Shown here in pieces: positions 17,922 through 27,943 of a stretch of DNA of 64,000 nt. The notes beneath the pieces were generated by a model that worked only from the letters and a program-made list of their open reading frames with translations, had not been told where the DNA came from and searched no databases. A program made the translations under genes and the position numbers. Every line of letters begins with the position of its first letter. The stretch's first letter is position 1. Source of the DNA: an uncultured Opitutaceae bacterium. Its GTDB lineage: Bacteria; Verrucomicrobiota; Verrucomicrobiia; Opitutales; Opitutaceae. The DNA lies in assembly GCA_951813085.1 (NCBI GenBank), contig OX638348.1, forward strand, positions 310,001 through 374,000, in the 5' to 3' direction.

Positions 17922-18986
17922 ATGCTGGGCGTACTCAACCTGGGGGAGACCTTTCCCCAATATATCCCTTTGCTCGTTACGCTAGCGGTGGTCGCTATTG
18001 GATTGACCACCGTGAATTGGGCCTTGAAGAAACGCTCTCGCTGGGTGGGGAAACAGCAGAATTTCGTACGGCCGCTGGTCATGCTTTGCGCTACGGCGGT
18101 GGCGCTGATTGCAATTGTCATCGCAATCCCGATAGAGCCCGGCACCCAAGACCAGCTTCTGGGGCTGTTTGGACTAGTTCTTACTGGGATAATCGCATTG
18201 TCATCCACCACATTCGTTTCGAACGCCATGTCCGGGCTGATGCTGCGGTCCGTCGGCTCATTCAGATCTGGCGATTTCATCGAGGTGGATGGCCACTTCG
18301 GACGGGTATCGGGCAGAGGACTGTTTCACACAGAGATCCAAACCCAGGATCGGGATCTGACTACGTTGCCCAATCTTTACCTTGTGTCGAATGCGGTTAA
18401 GGTGGTGCGTTCTTCGGGTACTATCATTTCCGCCAATGTGTCGCTTGGCTACGATGCGAGCGAATCGAAAGTGGAGCTGCTATTGGTACAAGCTGCCAAG
18501 AGAGCGGGATTGGAGGACCCATTCGTCCATGTGCTTGAGCTGGGGGACTATACGGTCAAGTATCGCATCGCGGGATTTTTGGAGGATATCAAACGGCTGG
18601 TAACGGCTCGCTCAAGGTTGCATATCGAGTCATTGAATACATTGCACGATGCAGGAATCGAAGTGATGTCACCGTCGGTAATGATGCAGCGTCCGATTCC
18701 ATCAGAAGAGCGGATCATGCCGGATAAAGTCGTCGCTAGCCGCATTGCCTCTTCTCACGAAAAGCCACTTCCTGAATCGAGAATTTTCGATAAAGCGGAG
18801 CAAACGGAAGCGATTGATCGTTTAGAGCAGGAGCTAGCGAAGCGCGGGAGCGAGCGTACGGAGTTGGAGAAGGAGCTCGAAGACGCTTCCGAAGCGGAAA
18901 AAGAAGCGCTTATGAATCGAATAGAAATTTTGGATACAGAAATTGAAAAACTGATAAAATCGCTCGATATCGAGCATGAAGACTAG
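17922..18986 (+). CDS. MscS-family mechanosensitive ion channel
   Basis: Small-conductance channel that releases osmolytes on hypo-osmotic shock, 354 aa. Three hydrophobic helices lie at about 15-34, 51-70 and 79-102; the third has the small-residue pattern of the MscS pore helix. The beta domain follows (RSGDFIEVDGHFGRVSGRG, near 115-133, then LTTLPNLYLVSNAV). The last 60 residues are rich in Glu and Lys and predict a coiled coil (LEQELAKRGSERTELEKELE), longer than the tail of a basic MscS. Ends 21 bp before a PQQ-propeller gene; co-transcription is possible but no functional link is evident. Confidence 0.9.
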   Translation: MLGVLNLGETFPQYIPLLVTLAVVAIGLTTVNWALKKRSRWVGKQQNFVRPLVMLCATAVALIAIVIAIPIEPGTQDQLLGLFGLVLTGIIALSSTTFVSNAMSGLMLRSVGSFRSGDFIEVDGHFGRVSGRGLFHTEIQTQDRDLTTLPNLYLVSNAVKVVRSSGTIISANVSLGYDASESKVELLLVQAAKRAGLEDPFVHVLELGDYTVKYRIAGFLEDIKRLVTARSRLHIESLNTLHDAGIEVMSPSVMMQRPIPSEERIMPDKVVASRIASSHEKPLPESRIFDKAEQTEAIDRLEQELAKRGSERTELEKELEDASEAEKEALMNRIEILDTEIEKLIKSLDIEHED

Positions 18987-19007
18987 AACCCATAATTAGG
19001 ACAGACA

Positions 19008-20303
19008 ATGAGACAGATACTACAACTTGCAGCGGTTGCGACGTTTTCGGGGAGCATGATCTGCGCGAACGTCCAGGGATCAGAATTAGAGGCGCAGGAA
19101 ATTTGGCCGCAATTTAGAGGGAGTCAGGGTACTGCGATTGCTCACGGGCAGAAGGTGCCGGTCAATCTGAGCAAAGAAACCCTGCGCTGGTCGATCAACT
19201 TGCCAGGTCCGGGTTCCAGCTCGCCGGTGATCTGGGGCGACAAGCTTTTTATAACCACCGAGAACCGGGAGAAAGGCTTGGTCGAGCTAGTTTGCTTGGA
19301 TGCGATGACAGGCGAGTCGCGCTGGTCGCAGCCGGTCCAGACGGGGGTGTACCATTTGCACAATTTCAACAACCTGGCCTCCGGCACGCCCTGTGTCACC
19401 GATGACCGAGTTGTCCTGGGCTGGTATGATGCGGCGACCGAGCACGCGATGCTCTCCGCGTATACACTGGATGGCGACTTGATTTGGACGCAGGATCTGG
19501 GCCTGTTTGTGAGCCAGCACGGAGTGAGTTTGCTGCCGATTGCGAGTGGCGATCGCGTATTCGTCGGGAACATGCACCGGGGCGGGGGCGCTACGGCGGC
19601 CTACAGCCTCGCCGATGGTGAACTGCTTTGGAGCATCCCGAATCCGAATGGAGCGAAAACGGCGTATGTGGCGCCTTTGGTGAGGGATCTCGAGGGTACG
19701 GATGCCAAGGAAGTCGTGATGGTCGGCGAGCTGGTTGGCATGATGGGGCTGGATTTCGAGACGGGGAAGACGAATTGGAGTTTGCCGGCCGCGTTCAATC
19801 ACCGGACGATTACCTCGCCGATCATCGTGAATGAAGGTTTGGGCTCCGAGGATTTGCTGATCGCGGCGGGCAATAAGAACGGCGTCTATTTCGCGGCGAA
19901 AGCGCCCCGATTGTCCGACGGCAAGCCGGTGACCGAGCCGGCCAAGGTATGGGCGATGGAAAGCCGCGCGCCCTACGTGCCCACGCCGGTGGCATCGGAA
20001 GGCGTGGTGTACGCCTTACACGATGGCGGTACGATGACGGCGATGGATGCGGAATCGGGAACCGTCAATTGGCAAGGTCGGCTGTTGGGGAATTTCTACG
20101 CATCGCCGGTGCTGGTGGACGACAAGCTGTATTGCCTTTCTCGAGACGGGGAAATGTGGGTGGTCGCGACGGGACCGGAGTTCAAGATGCTCCGGAAGTC
20201 TAGCTTGAATCCGCCGGAGGACACCGATTGGTTCGACTCCACGCCGGCGGTTGCCCATAATCGCTTGTATGTTCGGCTCGGTTCGCGTTTGGATTGCTAT
20301 TGA
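19008..20303 (+). CDS. Secreted PQQ-like beta-propeller protein
   Basis: A 431-aa protein with a signal peptide (about 1-25) followed by repeated PQQ/BamB-like blades: WPQFRGSQG at the start of the mature part, then WGDKLFITTENREKG, ESRWSQPVQTG, GDLIWTQDLG, GELLWSIPNPNG, VYALHDGGTMTAMDAESG and LYCLSRDGEMWVV. Such proteins in Verrucomicrobia and Planctomycetes are secreted and of unknown function; true PQQ binding cannot be assumed. Preceded by an AGGA ribosome binding site. The stop is 2 bp before the start of the dehydrogenase gene, so the two form a transcription unit. Confidence 0.85.
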   Translation: MRQILQLAAVATFSGSMICANVQGSELEAQEIWPQFRGSQGTAIAHGQKVPVNLSKETLRWSINLPGPGSSSPVIWGDKLFITTENREKGLVELVCLDAMTGESRWSQPVQTGVYHLHNFNNLASGTPCVTDDRVVLGWYDAATEHAMLSAYTLDGDLIWTQDLGLFVSQHGVSLLPIASGDRVFVGNMHRGGGATAAYSLADGELLWSIPNPNGAKTAYVAPLVRDLEGTDAKEVVMVGELVGMMGLDFETGKTNWSLPAAFNHRTITSPIIVNEGLGSEDLLIAAGNKNGVYFAAKAPRLSDGKPVTEPAKVWAMESRAPYVPTPVASEGVVYALHDGGTMTAMDAESGTVNWQGRLLGNFYASPVLVDDKLYCLSRDGEMWVVATGPEFKMLRKSSLNPPEDTDWFDSTPAVAHNRLYVRLGSRLDCY

Positions 20304-20305
20304 GT

Positions 20306-21283
20306 ATGCCGAAACCAAAGATTTTTTTGACCCGGGAGATCATCCCGGGATGCATGGAGCGTTTGCGCGAAGAATCAGATCTTGAATACAATCGAGAAGA
20401 TCGAAACCTGACAGAGCAAGAAATCGCGGCGGGCGCGGTAGGCCGAGATGGCTTGTTTGTTCTAGCGGGCGATCGAATTGGGGCTTCCATAATGGACGCG
20501 AATCCTGATCTGAAAGTGATCTCCATTTTTGGTGTTGGGTATGACAAGATGGATCTTGCTGCCGCGACCGAGCGAGGTATCCCCGTCAGCAATACACCCG
20601 ATGTGGTGACGGACGCAACGGCGGATATGGCCTGGGCTCTATTGATGTCTGCGGGGCGGCGCCTCGCGGAAGGAGATCGCTATGTCCGTGCCCGCAAGTG
20701 GGTGACCAATTCGCAGAAGTTGTTGCTGGGAATGGATATCTTCGGATCGACTTTGGGTTTGCTTGGCTTGGGTCGGATTGGGAAGGCGATGATTCCGCGG
20801 GCGAAGGGCTTCGGAATGACGGTCCTTTATTGGAATCGGACGCGCCTTTCGGAAAGCGAGGAAAGCGATTTGGGGATTGAGTACGTTGAAAAGGAGCGGC
20901 TGTTTTCCGAATCGGATTTCGTGTCGACTCATGTTGCGCTGAACGCAGAGACTGTCCACTTGATCGGTGAAGCGGAGTTCGCTTTGATGAAGCCCTCGGC
21001 CTATTTCATAAATACGACGCGCGGCCCCGTGGTGGACGAGAATGCGCTCGTGGCCGTGTTGAAAGAGAAGCGTATCGCCGGGGCGGGTTTGGACGTCTTC
21101 GAGAACGAGCCGACTCTCGAGCCTGAATTGTACGACCTCGAGAATGTGACGCTTGCGCCGCATATCGGGAGCGCGACCGTGGGCACGCGGACCCGAATGG
21201 GGATGATGGTGATCGACAATCTCCTGGCAGGGTGCCGCGGCGAGCGACTACCGAATATTCTCAATCCTGAAGTATATCAGTGA
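20306..21283 (+). CDS. D-isomer-specific 2-hydroxyacid dehydrogenase
   Basis: NAD(P)-dependent reduction of a 2-keto acid, as in glyoxylate/hydroxypyruvate reductase or phosphoglycerate dehydrogenase; 325 aa from the ATG at 20306. The Rossmann motif GLLGLGRIGKAM is central. The catalytic set is present: Arg in NTTRGPVVDE, Glu downstream in the ENEP region, and His in APHIGSAT. No C-terminal ACT domain, so it is not the long form of serine-pathway SerA. Co-directional with the PQQ-propeller gene, 2 bp apart. Confidence 0.9.
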   Translation: MPKPKIFLTREIIPGCMERLREESDLEYNREDRNLTEQEIAAGAVGRDGLFVLAGDRIGASIMDANPDLKVISIFGVGYDKMDLAAATERGIPVSNTPDVVTDATADMAWALLMSAGRRLAEGDRYVRARKWVTNSQKLLLGMDIFGSTLGLLGLGRIGKAMIPRAKGFGMTVLYWNRTRLSESEESDLGIEYVEKERLFSESDFVSTHVALNAETVHLIGEAEFALMKPSAYFINTTRGPVVDENALVAVLKEKRIAGAGLDVFENEPTLEPELYDLENVTLAPHIGSATVGTRTRMGMMVIDNLLAGCRGERLPNILNPEVYQ

Positions 21284-21483
21284 GACTGTCCAACAATTCA
21301 ATTCCTTCGCCTTTTCGTTCTAATCGAGTTCATAATCCATTTGCTCATTTTGCAATACCCTCCGCGTATTCCTCGGATCGCAGCCTGAATTCTGATTCTC
21401 AATTACAACTTCAATGGCTCGAAAGCGAATGGTTGAATAGTCTCATGGTGAATCTCTATGAGCAAAGGTCGGGAGCTTAATTG
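21284..21483 (+). other. Gap with an unsupported 66-codon open frame
   Basis: 200 bp between the dehydrogenase and the methyltransferase. A frame opens with a GTG overlapping the dehydrogenase stop (21280-21480) and would encode 66 residues rich in Ser, Asn and Gln. It matches nothing I know and has a base composition unlike the neighbours, so I treat it as probably non-coding. Confidence 0.3.
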
Positions 21484-22267
21484 ATGGCTAGGTCTATGAA
21501 TCGCTCTTATTGGGATCGCATTTCCAAGGACTACCAGCATGAGGTTCTGAGCGTATACGACAATGACTTACACGGTACGGTAGAGGAGAAGATCGCGGCG
21601 GCTGCGCTGGCGTACCCGGAGGGACGCGCGGCGGATCTGGGATGCGGCATTGGTCGGTTTATACCTTCGCTTGCAGATACCTTTAATGAAGTAGAGGCCT
21701 GCGACTACACGAGGGTCGGATTGAAGAAGGCGAAGTCTCGCTGCCGATCGCGTAGGAATGTTCGATTCCACCAAGTGGATTTGGTTCGGGACTGCGTGCC
21801 CTTCGAATCGGTCGAGTGCGCTCTTTGTGTGAATGTCCTGATCATGCCATCGCTGGACAAACGAATGCGAGCTTGGCGCGCGGTTTCGAATCAGGTGGCG
21901 GCGGGCGGTACGCTGCTGTTGGTGGTTCCCTCCTACGAGTCCGCTCAGATGGAGTTTTTTCGAGCGGTTGAGTCGAGGGGAGAAAAGCGCCGCCGCGATA
22001 CGAAAAAACGTGGATGAGCAGGCGACCGTGGCCGACATGCGGATGGGGGTCCTCCAGCTCGACGGCGTTCGGACGAAGCACTATTTTAAGGAGGAAGTGG
22101 AGCTGATGGTCGAAGAGCGCGGATTCGACTTGATAGAGACGTTGAAAATTGAATACGCTCAGGAGATAGGTGGCACGGCGGTGTCTTCCTGGGACTGGAT
22201 GGTGGTGGCGAAGCGCCGCGTTTGGAGATTTTGCTGGATCGCACGGATCGAATTCTCGGCTGAATAA
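21484..22267 (+). pseudogene. SAM-dependent methyltransferase, frameshifted
   Basis: Class I methyltransferase. The start is the ATG at 21484 (an in-frame ATG at 21496 is possible). Motif I is present as AADLGCGIGRFIPSLADTF and motif II follows in VECALCVNVLIMPS. The frame runs into a TGA at 22017, but from about 21968 a second frame carries a sensible continuation (VADMRMGVLQLDGVRTKHYF, then SSWDWMVVAKR) to 22267. The shift lies in 21965-22010, a stretch containing GGGG and AAAA runs. Repaired length is about 260 aa. Either a sequencing indel or a recently broken gene; the substrate is unknown. Confidence 0.75.
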
Positions 22268-22298
22268 ACGTGCCGGGACGTCGCTTTCCACCTTTGAA

Positions 22299-24011
22299 TT
22301 ATTTTCGGTGTAGGACGATGTGGTAGGGAACGCTTCGCTTGTCTCCTGCTGTGACGTGGATCGAGAGGGACGCATCCCCATCGGGTATATCTACATTCTT
22401 GATATGGGAGGTGTCGGTTGACTTGCCGATTTGGAGCGATTTTCGAACGTTCCCGATCGTGAGTTCGAGGGATAGATTCTCGACGGGTTCTTTCCAGAGG
22501 AATTCGACGTCGTAGTTTCGGTTGCCTTGGAAGGCGAGCAGCCATTCGCCGTCTGAGTCGTTCTCTCGGCGGTCCTGGGTGGAGAGCGTGGTGCTCGTTT
22601 CGTGGTCGGTTCCGAGGACGATCCGGGGCGGCGCGTAGTTGTCGGGCCGCGTGCTGGAGACGTCGGCAAACCAATCTTCGTAGGCTTGGGCGAGGCGCTG
22701 GGCGATTTCAGGATGTTTCTCAATGAGGTTGTTCGATTCGCCGGGGTCTTCGATCATGTCGTAGAGCTCCATGGGGACGCCTTGGGGCATCTCTGAATTG
22801 GCGAAGCCGGTTGGGTGGACGAGCTTCCAGCGCTGTTCGCGGACGGCGATGTGATGTCGGGGGATGGGCGCGTTGCCTCGGTGGATTTGCAGGAAGAGGG
22901 TCCGGTTGGGCCAGGGGGGCGATTCGCCTTTAAGGAGGGGGAGGATGCTGCGTCCGTCGAAGGGATGGTCGGATGGAAGCGAGGCGCCAGCGGCTTCGAG
23001 GAGAGTCGGCATGACGTCAATGTGGGCGGCGATCCGGTCGTTGCGGGTTCCGGCTTTGAGCTGGGCTGGCCAGCGGATGAAGAAGGGGGAGCGGATGCCG
23101 CCGTCGTGGACTTCGTTTTTCTTGCCGCGGGAGTTGGCGATGTAGCGGCGCGTGTTGGGGCCGTTGTCGACCATGAAGATGACGATGGTGTTATCCTCGA
23201 TGCGCTTGCGTTTCAAGTGGGCGAGCAGCTTTCCGACATTCTGGTCGATGTTCTCGACCATGGCGAAAACGCGGGCGACGGTGTCGGCGTCCTTGTCATT
23301 GCCGAGCAGGATGGGGGAGAGGTCAGTGCGCTTGTATTTCTGATACAAGTCTTCGGGCACGTCGTGGTAGGGACTGTGCGGGGCGTTGGTGGCGATATAG
23401 GTGAAAAAGGGTTTCTTCGCTTTGACTGAAGCGTCGATGTAGTCGATGGCGGCGTCGAAGTAGACGTCGGTGCAGTAGCCTTTTGTTTGCACAGGCTGGT
23501 TGTTGTGGAAGAGGATGGGGTCGGTGTAGCGTCGCTGGTTCTCGCGTGGTTCGGAGGGCTGGCCGAGTCCGCCTCCGAGATGGATGAAGGCTTCTTGAAA
23601 CCCTTGGTCGGTGGCTCGCATCGGGTAATTGTCGCCGAGGTGCCACTTCCCGAAGATGCCGGTCCGGTAGCCGACGGCGCTGAGCGCTTCGGCGATGGTG
23701 TATTCCTCGGGGTCCATCATAGAGCGCCCTTTGAATGTATCGACGAGTCGGGTACGGTAGGCGTAGCGACCGGTCATGAGGGAGGCTCGGGTAGGCGAGC
23801 AGACGGGGCTTACGTAGAAGGCGTCCATCGAAGCGCCATCATGGTAGAGCGAGTCGATGTGTGGGGTCTCGAGGACAGGATTCCCCATGACGGACAGGTC
23901 TGCATAGCCCTGGTCGTCGGTCATCATGAGGACGATGTTGGGCCGATCGTTCGCGTATCCGAAGGAAGACAGGACCAGTGTAAGGAAGATGAAAATTCGA
24001 TTTGAGAACAT
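22299..24011 (-). CDS. Sulfatase, formylglycine type
   Basis: Secreted arylsulfatase-family enzyme, 570 aa from the ATG at 24011, which starts a signal peptide (about 1-20); the open frame extends upstream but without signal-like sequence. Metal ligands lie in RPNIVLMMTDDQGYADLSVM and the formylglycine motif is C-S-P-T-R at 71-75. GKWHLGDN, TNAPHSPYH and VDNGPNTRR are further family blocks. The last 90 residues after the usual sulfatase end (about 480-570) form an extra beta-rich section. It stands alone and its promoter must lie in the 290-bp gap shared with the cysteine synthase gene. Substrate unknown. Confidence 0.93.
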   Translation of the reverse strand: MFSNRIFIFLTLVLSSFGYANDRPNIVLMMTDDQGYADLSVMGNPVLETPHIDSLYHDGASMDAFYVSPVCSPTRASLMTGRYAYRTRLVDTFKGRSMMDPEEYTIAEALSAVGYRTGIFGKWHLGDNYPMRATDQGFQEAFIHLGGGLGQPSEPRENQRRYTDPILFHNNQPVQTKGYCTDVYFDAAIDYIDASVKAKKPFFTYIATNAPHSPYHDVPEDLYQKYKRTDLSPILLGNDKDADTVARVFAMVENIDQNVGKLLAHLKRKRIEDNTIVIFMVDNGPNTRRYIANSRGKKNEVHDGGIRSPFFIRWPAQLKAGTRNDRIAAHIDVMPTLLEAAGASLPSDHPFDGRSILPLLKGESPPWPNRTLFLQIHRGNAPIPRHHIAVREQRWKLVHPTGFANSEMPQGVPMELYDMIEDPGESNNLIEKHPEIAQRLAQAYEDWFADVSSTRPDNYAPPRIVLGTDHETSTTLSTQDRRENDSDGEWLLAFQGNRNYDVEFLWKEPVENLSLELTIGNVRKSLQIGKSTDTSHIKNVDIPDGDASLSIHVTAGDKRSVPYHIVLHRK

Positions 24012-24301
24012 TGACGAGACTTTAGTTTTGAGGGGATAATCCTGCACGGAATCGGCTAACAATAAATGAAATTCCGCTACATCGATACCATACTCGGCGT
24101 ATACGTTAGTAAAGACGAACGTTCGGAGAGTCCATTGATCCTGATTTCTCATCTCGCTGCCAGAAAATGAGGATCCCTGACCGACGGGGTCCATTGTTGG
24201 TAAGGTTCTTTCTCGATTGTTGTCAAAAGGACGAATCGGATTTTCATGATCCCTCGAGATTTTGACCTGACTTTCTAGAGCATCGCGCTCATTGAATTGG
24301 A

Positions 24302-25324
24302 ATGTCCTCTATCCCTGACTTTTGCGGCGCGATCGGCAACACGCCATTGATTCGATTGAATCGGCTATCGGAACTGACTGGTTGCGAGATTCTGGGCAAA
24401 GCGGAGTTCCTCAATCCGGGTGGCTCTGTCAAGGATCGGGCTGCCCTGGGGATCGTCGAGAATGCGGAGCGGAAAGGGCTTCTCAATCCGGGAGGTGCGA
24501 TTGTCGAAGGTACGGCGGGGAATACAGGAATTGGGCTGGCGCTCGTGGGCAATGCGAAGGGCTACAGGAGCATCATCATAATTCCCGATTCGCAGGCTCC
24601 GGAGAAGATGGAATTGCTTCGAAATATGGGGGCGGAAGTGCGTCCTGTGCCTCCGGCTCCTTATAGCGAGCCAGGCAACTATAATCACATCGCCAAGCAG
24701 GTGGCCGAAGAAACGGAGAATGCGTTTTGGGCGAACCAATTCGACAATACCGCCAATGCCGACTTTCATTTCAACACGACGGGACCGGAGATTTGGGATC
24801 AGACTGACGGCGGGGTTTCAGCGTTCGTCACCGCAGTGGGAACGGGGGGAACGCTCGCTGGGGTGAGCCGATACTTGAAGAGTCGGAAGAGCGGCATTAA
24901 AACGGTGTGCGTTGATCCGTTCGGAGCGTCGATGTGGTCCTGGTTCAAGCATGGCCACCTAGATTTCGACGATGGCGACTCGATTGCGGAAGGCATTGGC
25001 CAGGGGCGGGTGACGGACAATGTGGCGAAAGCGGAAATCGACGACGCCTTTCGGGTTCATGACCGCCATATGATGTTTATCCTAAAGCACCTTACAGAGC
25101 GTGAGGGCTTGTTCCTCGGTCCCTCATCGGGGATCAACGTCGGAGGAGCCGTGAAAGTAGCGCTCGACGGCGGTCCGGGTCAGGTAATCGTTACCATCCT
25201 TTGCGACACGGCCCAAAAGTATATGTCGCGTCTCTTCGATCCGGAATGGCTTGCTGAGAACGAACTGCCTCCTGAGAACTTGCCCGTGGAGTCGATGATT
25301 GAAGAAATGAAATCGGATTTGTAG
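24302..25324 (+). CDS. Cysteine synthase family PLP enzyme
   Basis: Makes L-cysteine from O-acetylserine and sulfide, or a related beta-replacement; 340 aa. IGNTPLIRLNRLSE opens the fold and the PLP-binding Lys is K44 in NPGGSVKDRAA. The phosphate/substrate loop reads EGTAGNTGIGLA, where classical CysK has TSGNTG; the TAGNTG form occurs in a distinct subgroup, so assignment to CysK proper is likely but not certain. GTGGTLAGVSRYLK and GPSSGINVGGAV complete the signature. Divergent from a sulfatase gene; the sulfate released there could feed sulfur assimilation, but that is speculative. Confidence 0.88.
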   Translation: MSSIPDFCGAIGNTPLIRLNRLSELTGCEILGKAEFLNPGGSVKDRAALGIVENAERKGLLNPGGAIVEGTAGNTGIGLALVGNAKGYRSIIIIPDSQAPEKMELLRNMGAEVRPVPPAPYSEPGNYNHIAKQVAEETENAFWANQFDNTANADFHFNTTGPEIWDQTDGGVSAFVTAVGTGGTLAGVSRYLKSRKSGIKTVCVDPFGASMWSWFKHGHLDFDDGDSIAEGIGQGRVTDNVAKAEIDDAFRVHDRHMMFILKHLTEREGLFLGPSSGINVGGAVKVALDGGPGQVIVTILCDTAQKYMSRLFDPEWLAENELPPENLPVESMIEEMKSDL

Positions 25325-25341
25325 CGTCGAGCCCTGCGGAA

Positions 25342-25746
25342 CTAGCAATCCGCGTCTTGGTTGCCTTGCCAAAAGGCGAAGGTGGCGCCCTGCGGATCGG
25401 AAAGAATCGCGAAGCTGCCCATAGGCAGATCGACGCGTTCCTTGTGGATGGTGGCGCCGAGTTCCTGGGCTTTCTCGATCGATGCGTCAATGTCCTCAAC
25501 GTTCACATAGCTTAGCCACATTGGCATAGCTTCGGAATCACCGGGAGGCACGACGCATCCGGCGACCATCCGCTCCCCTTGCTTGAACATCGTATAGGTA
25601 TCGCCATTGGGCATAGCCATCTCATCGGTGGCCCAGCCAAATAGGCTGGTATAGAATGCCACGCTGGCAGCTTTGTCGTTAGTGACTAATTCGGTCCATG
25701 GAATGATTCCAGGGGTATGATCGGGTTGATTGGCTTCGGCGCTCAT
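25342..25746 (-). CDS. VOC-family (glyoxalase/bleomycin-resistance fold) protein
   Basis: Small cytosolic protein of 134 aa with the paired beta-alpha-beta-beta-beta units of the vicinal oxygen chelate superfamily: GIIPWTELVTNDKAASVAFY at the N-terminus, MWLSYVNVEDIDASIEKAQE in the middle and GSFAILSDPQGATFAFWQ at the end. This resembles YcgJ-type glyoxalase-like proteins rather than true glyoxalase I. Convergent with the cysteine synthase gene, 17 bp apart. Function cannot be deduced. Confidence 0.88.
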   Translation of the reverse strand: MSAEANQPDHTPGIIPWTELVTNDKAASVAFYTSLFGWATDEMAMPNGDTYTMFKQGERMVAGCVVPPGDSEAMPMWLSYVNVEDIDASIEKAQELGATIHKERVDLPMGSFAILSDPQGATFAFWQGNQDADC

Positions 25747-25907
25747 TTTCTTTGGGTGTTCGGAGTTTCGTTGTCGAATCGGCGAGACCCTCCCGCCACA
25801 TCGCGTGAAGCGTCCATCATTTCCAGAATAGCGTCGTTGTCACTGTCGAAATGATGCCTGGCGCAGAGATTTTGCCTAACGCGGCCGAATCGTCGATGCT
25901 CGTTGCT

Positions 25908-27776
25908 CTAGTTTTTGACCTTTTGAACCAATACGGCCCAATCTTGATTTTTCCAGGTAGGAGGGAATCCTAGCGAAACGAGGCTTCCCCCTTGCAGGAT
26001 TGTATCGGGAATCCACGTACTCCCGATTCGAGGGTTGAACCATGAAATGCTGAATCGCCCAGACACGCCGGTCAAATCGAGTTCAGTGGAACCGCCATTC
26101 TTGAGATAGACGGCGTAGACTTCGTTCGCTTTGGCGAAGCAATACGAATCTTCATTGGATGACAGTTCGTTGTCATTGACCATTTCGTGGAAGGGAATTC
26201 CTCTGAAAAGTTTTAGCGCGTGCCGACATTGGTCCCACATATTGTCGCGACTTCGCCAATCCTGACAGGTGAGATCGCTTTCGGGATGCCTGTATCCAAA
26301 ATACCATTCAACTCCAGCTCCCCCCGCCATGAGAGCGCCCCAGAGGGCGTTCTTTCGTGGAAGATCGCGCGTCGGGTCTTCGATGTCCGTGACCAGCGCA
26401 TGCTGAGCATCTCCGGGCTCGTCGCAGGCGACCACCCACTTCTTGCCGCTTTCGGCGGAAGCCTTTACCCAAGCCGCGACAGCTCCATGAACGCGTGTGA
26501 AATCGGGTTGATTGATTTGCATCGACAGTCCGGTCAAGGAGGAGGCGTTTCCGAGCAAGGGGCGATAGTCTTTCTCGTAATCCGAGTCTCTCCCATGCGA
26601 GTGAAGAACGATATTGTGACCGTAAGGATCGGTTTTCGCCAGGTAGGCAGCGGCGTCCTTGATTTGCTGGGAGGACTGTGTGCATTCTTCGCCGATGTTC
26701 CAGTTTAGCGCTAGGTGATGGCTGTATCGGGCGATGAGCTCACGATAGTATAGCTTGCGAACTGTACCGAGATCGCCGCCGTCCATCTTGAAGCAATTCT
26801 CGGCTTCGCTCGTCTTGAAATGCAGGTACATGCCCTTGCGATCGCCGTATTCAAAAACGCGCTCCCATTGGTCCATCTTGGAACAGTCGAATCGATAGTG
26901 ATGAAAGAACATGTCCCATCCCTTGGCATCTTTGCCCTTGTTATCGGCTGCGTAGGCTTCGTATTTCGCGACCTCTCCTCTTAGCAAATAGGAGTAGACG
27001 TTGTGGTCATCGCCATCGACATTGAAGGTAAGGAAAGAGAACGCGTTCATCCCTTTTGACGACAGATAGTTGATGGCGCCGAGCAGCCCCTTCCCCTTAT
27101 CCTTGCCTGATCCCCAGAGCAGATCGTCCGCATCGTTCGAATAGTCGCGGAGGTGGGGACTCCAATTCTTGCGGAAGCCCTTCACGTTCGGGGTGTCGTC
27201 GATGTCATCGTAGGCGAGCAGGTTTTCTGGGGCATCGGCGCCGCACTTCAAGAAGTACTCTCCCGTGCCAGCGAAGCGCAGGTAGTGCTCCCCTACGAAT
27301 TGCAACCTTCCTTTCGCCCTGAGATCCGGGGCCGCCTGTCTCGATTCCTGAACCCGAAAGCGTCCCGTTTCCCCATCCATGAATCCCGCGCTTTCTCCGG
27401 GAGAATCGCTTATGGCGATTGCGCCGCCTTTTCGGAAGGACGTTTCGTAAGTCCATTCCCCTGTTTCGTCCGGGGCGAAATGGACGCGCCGTTTATTGCC
27501 CGAGCTCGCGCTGGTTTCCGCGGCGTTTCCGTCTGCCGCGTAGTAGCCGGGAACAGTGTAGGTTTTCGCGCTAGATGTGTTTTGGAAGGTCACGCTTAGC
27601 CGATAGTCTATAAAGGGATTGGGCGTCGCCGTTTCCGCGGTATCCGGACCGTCGAAGGTAAGCGTAATCTTATGCCAGATAGCTTGCTCGCCCGTGATCG
27701 TAGCGGCGCCGTGGGCTAAGTAGGGGAAGAAACAGGATGCAAGCAGTAGAACGATGAGTAGTGGGGCGTGTTTCAT
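25908..27776 (-). CDS. DUF5060 glycoside-hydrolase-like protein
   Basis: Secreted 622-aa protein, signal peptide about 1-23. The DUF5060 beta domain occupies about 28-130 (TFDGPDTAETATPNPFIDYR, DETGEWTYETSF). A TIM-barrel hydrolase-like domain follows (YFLKCGADAPENLLAYDDID, NAFSFLTFNVDGDDHNVYSY, then NWNIGEECTQ, where the Glu pair is a candidate for acid/base catalysis). The last 90 residues resemble the small beta domain annotated as a putative collagen-binding domain (VYLKNGGSTELDL, FNPRIGS). Such proteins occur in polysaccharide-degrading marine bacteria. Substrate unknown. Monocistronic as far as I can see. Confidence 0.85.
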   Translation of the reverse strand: MKHAPLLIVLLLASCFFPYLAHGAATITGEQAIWHKITLTFDGPDTAETATPNPFIDYRLSVTFQNTSSAKTYTVPGYYAADGNAAETSASSGNKRRVHFAPDETGEWTYETSFRKGGAIAISDSPGESAGFMDGETGRFRVQESRQAAPDLRAKGRLQFVGEHYLRFAGTGEYFLKCGADAPENLLAYDDIDDTPNVKGFRKNWSPHLRDYSNDADDLLWGSGKDKGKGLLGAINYLSSKGMNAFSFLTFNVDGDDHNVYSYLLRGEVAKYEAYAADNKGKDAKGWDMFFHHYRFDCSKMDQWERVFEYGDRKGMYLHFKTSEAENCFKMDGGDLGTVRKLYYRELIARYSHHLALNWNIGEECTQSSQQIKDAAAYLAKTDPYGHNIVLHSHGRDSDYEKDYRPLLGNASSLTGLSMQINQPDFTRVHGAVAAWVKASAESGKKWVVACDEPGDAQHALVTDIEDPTRDLPRKNALWGALMAGGAGVEWYFGYRHPESDLTCQDWRSRDNMWDQCRHALKLFRGIPFHEMVNDNELSSNEDSYCFAKANEVYAVYLKNGGSTELDLTGVSGRFSISWFNPRIGSTWIPDTILQGGSLVSLGFPPTWKNQDWAVLVQKVKN

Positions 27777-27943
27777 GGTATAGGCGTACGAGGGATGAAG
27801 GTCTCATGTTATGCAATCAGGGCATTGAAATGTCACTGTGAAAATGGACGGGTCGCTATAGGAGAATGGGGATTGATCGCAATGGGGAATGCCGTCACAT
27901 TGCAGAGATGCGTGGACTATATTCTTTCACACGATCGTACGGG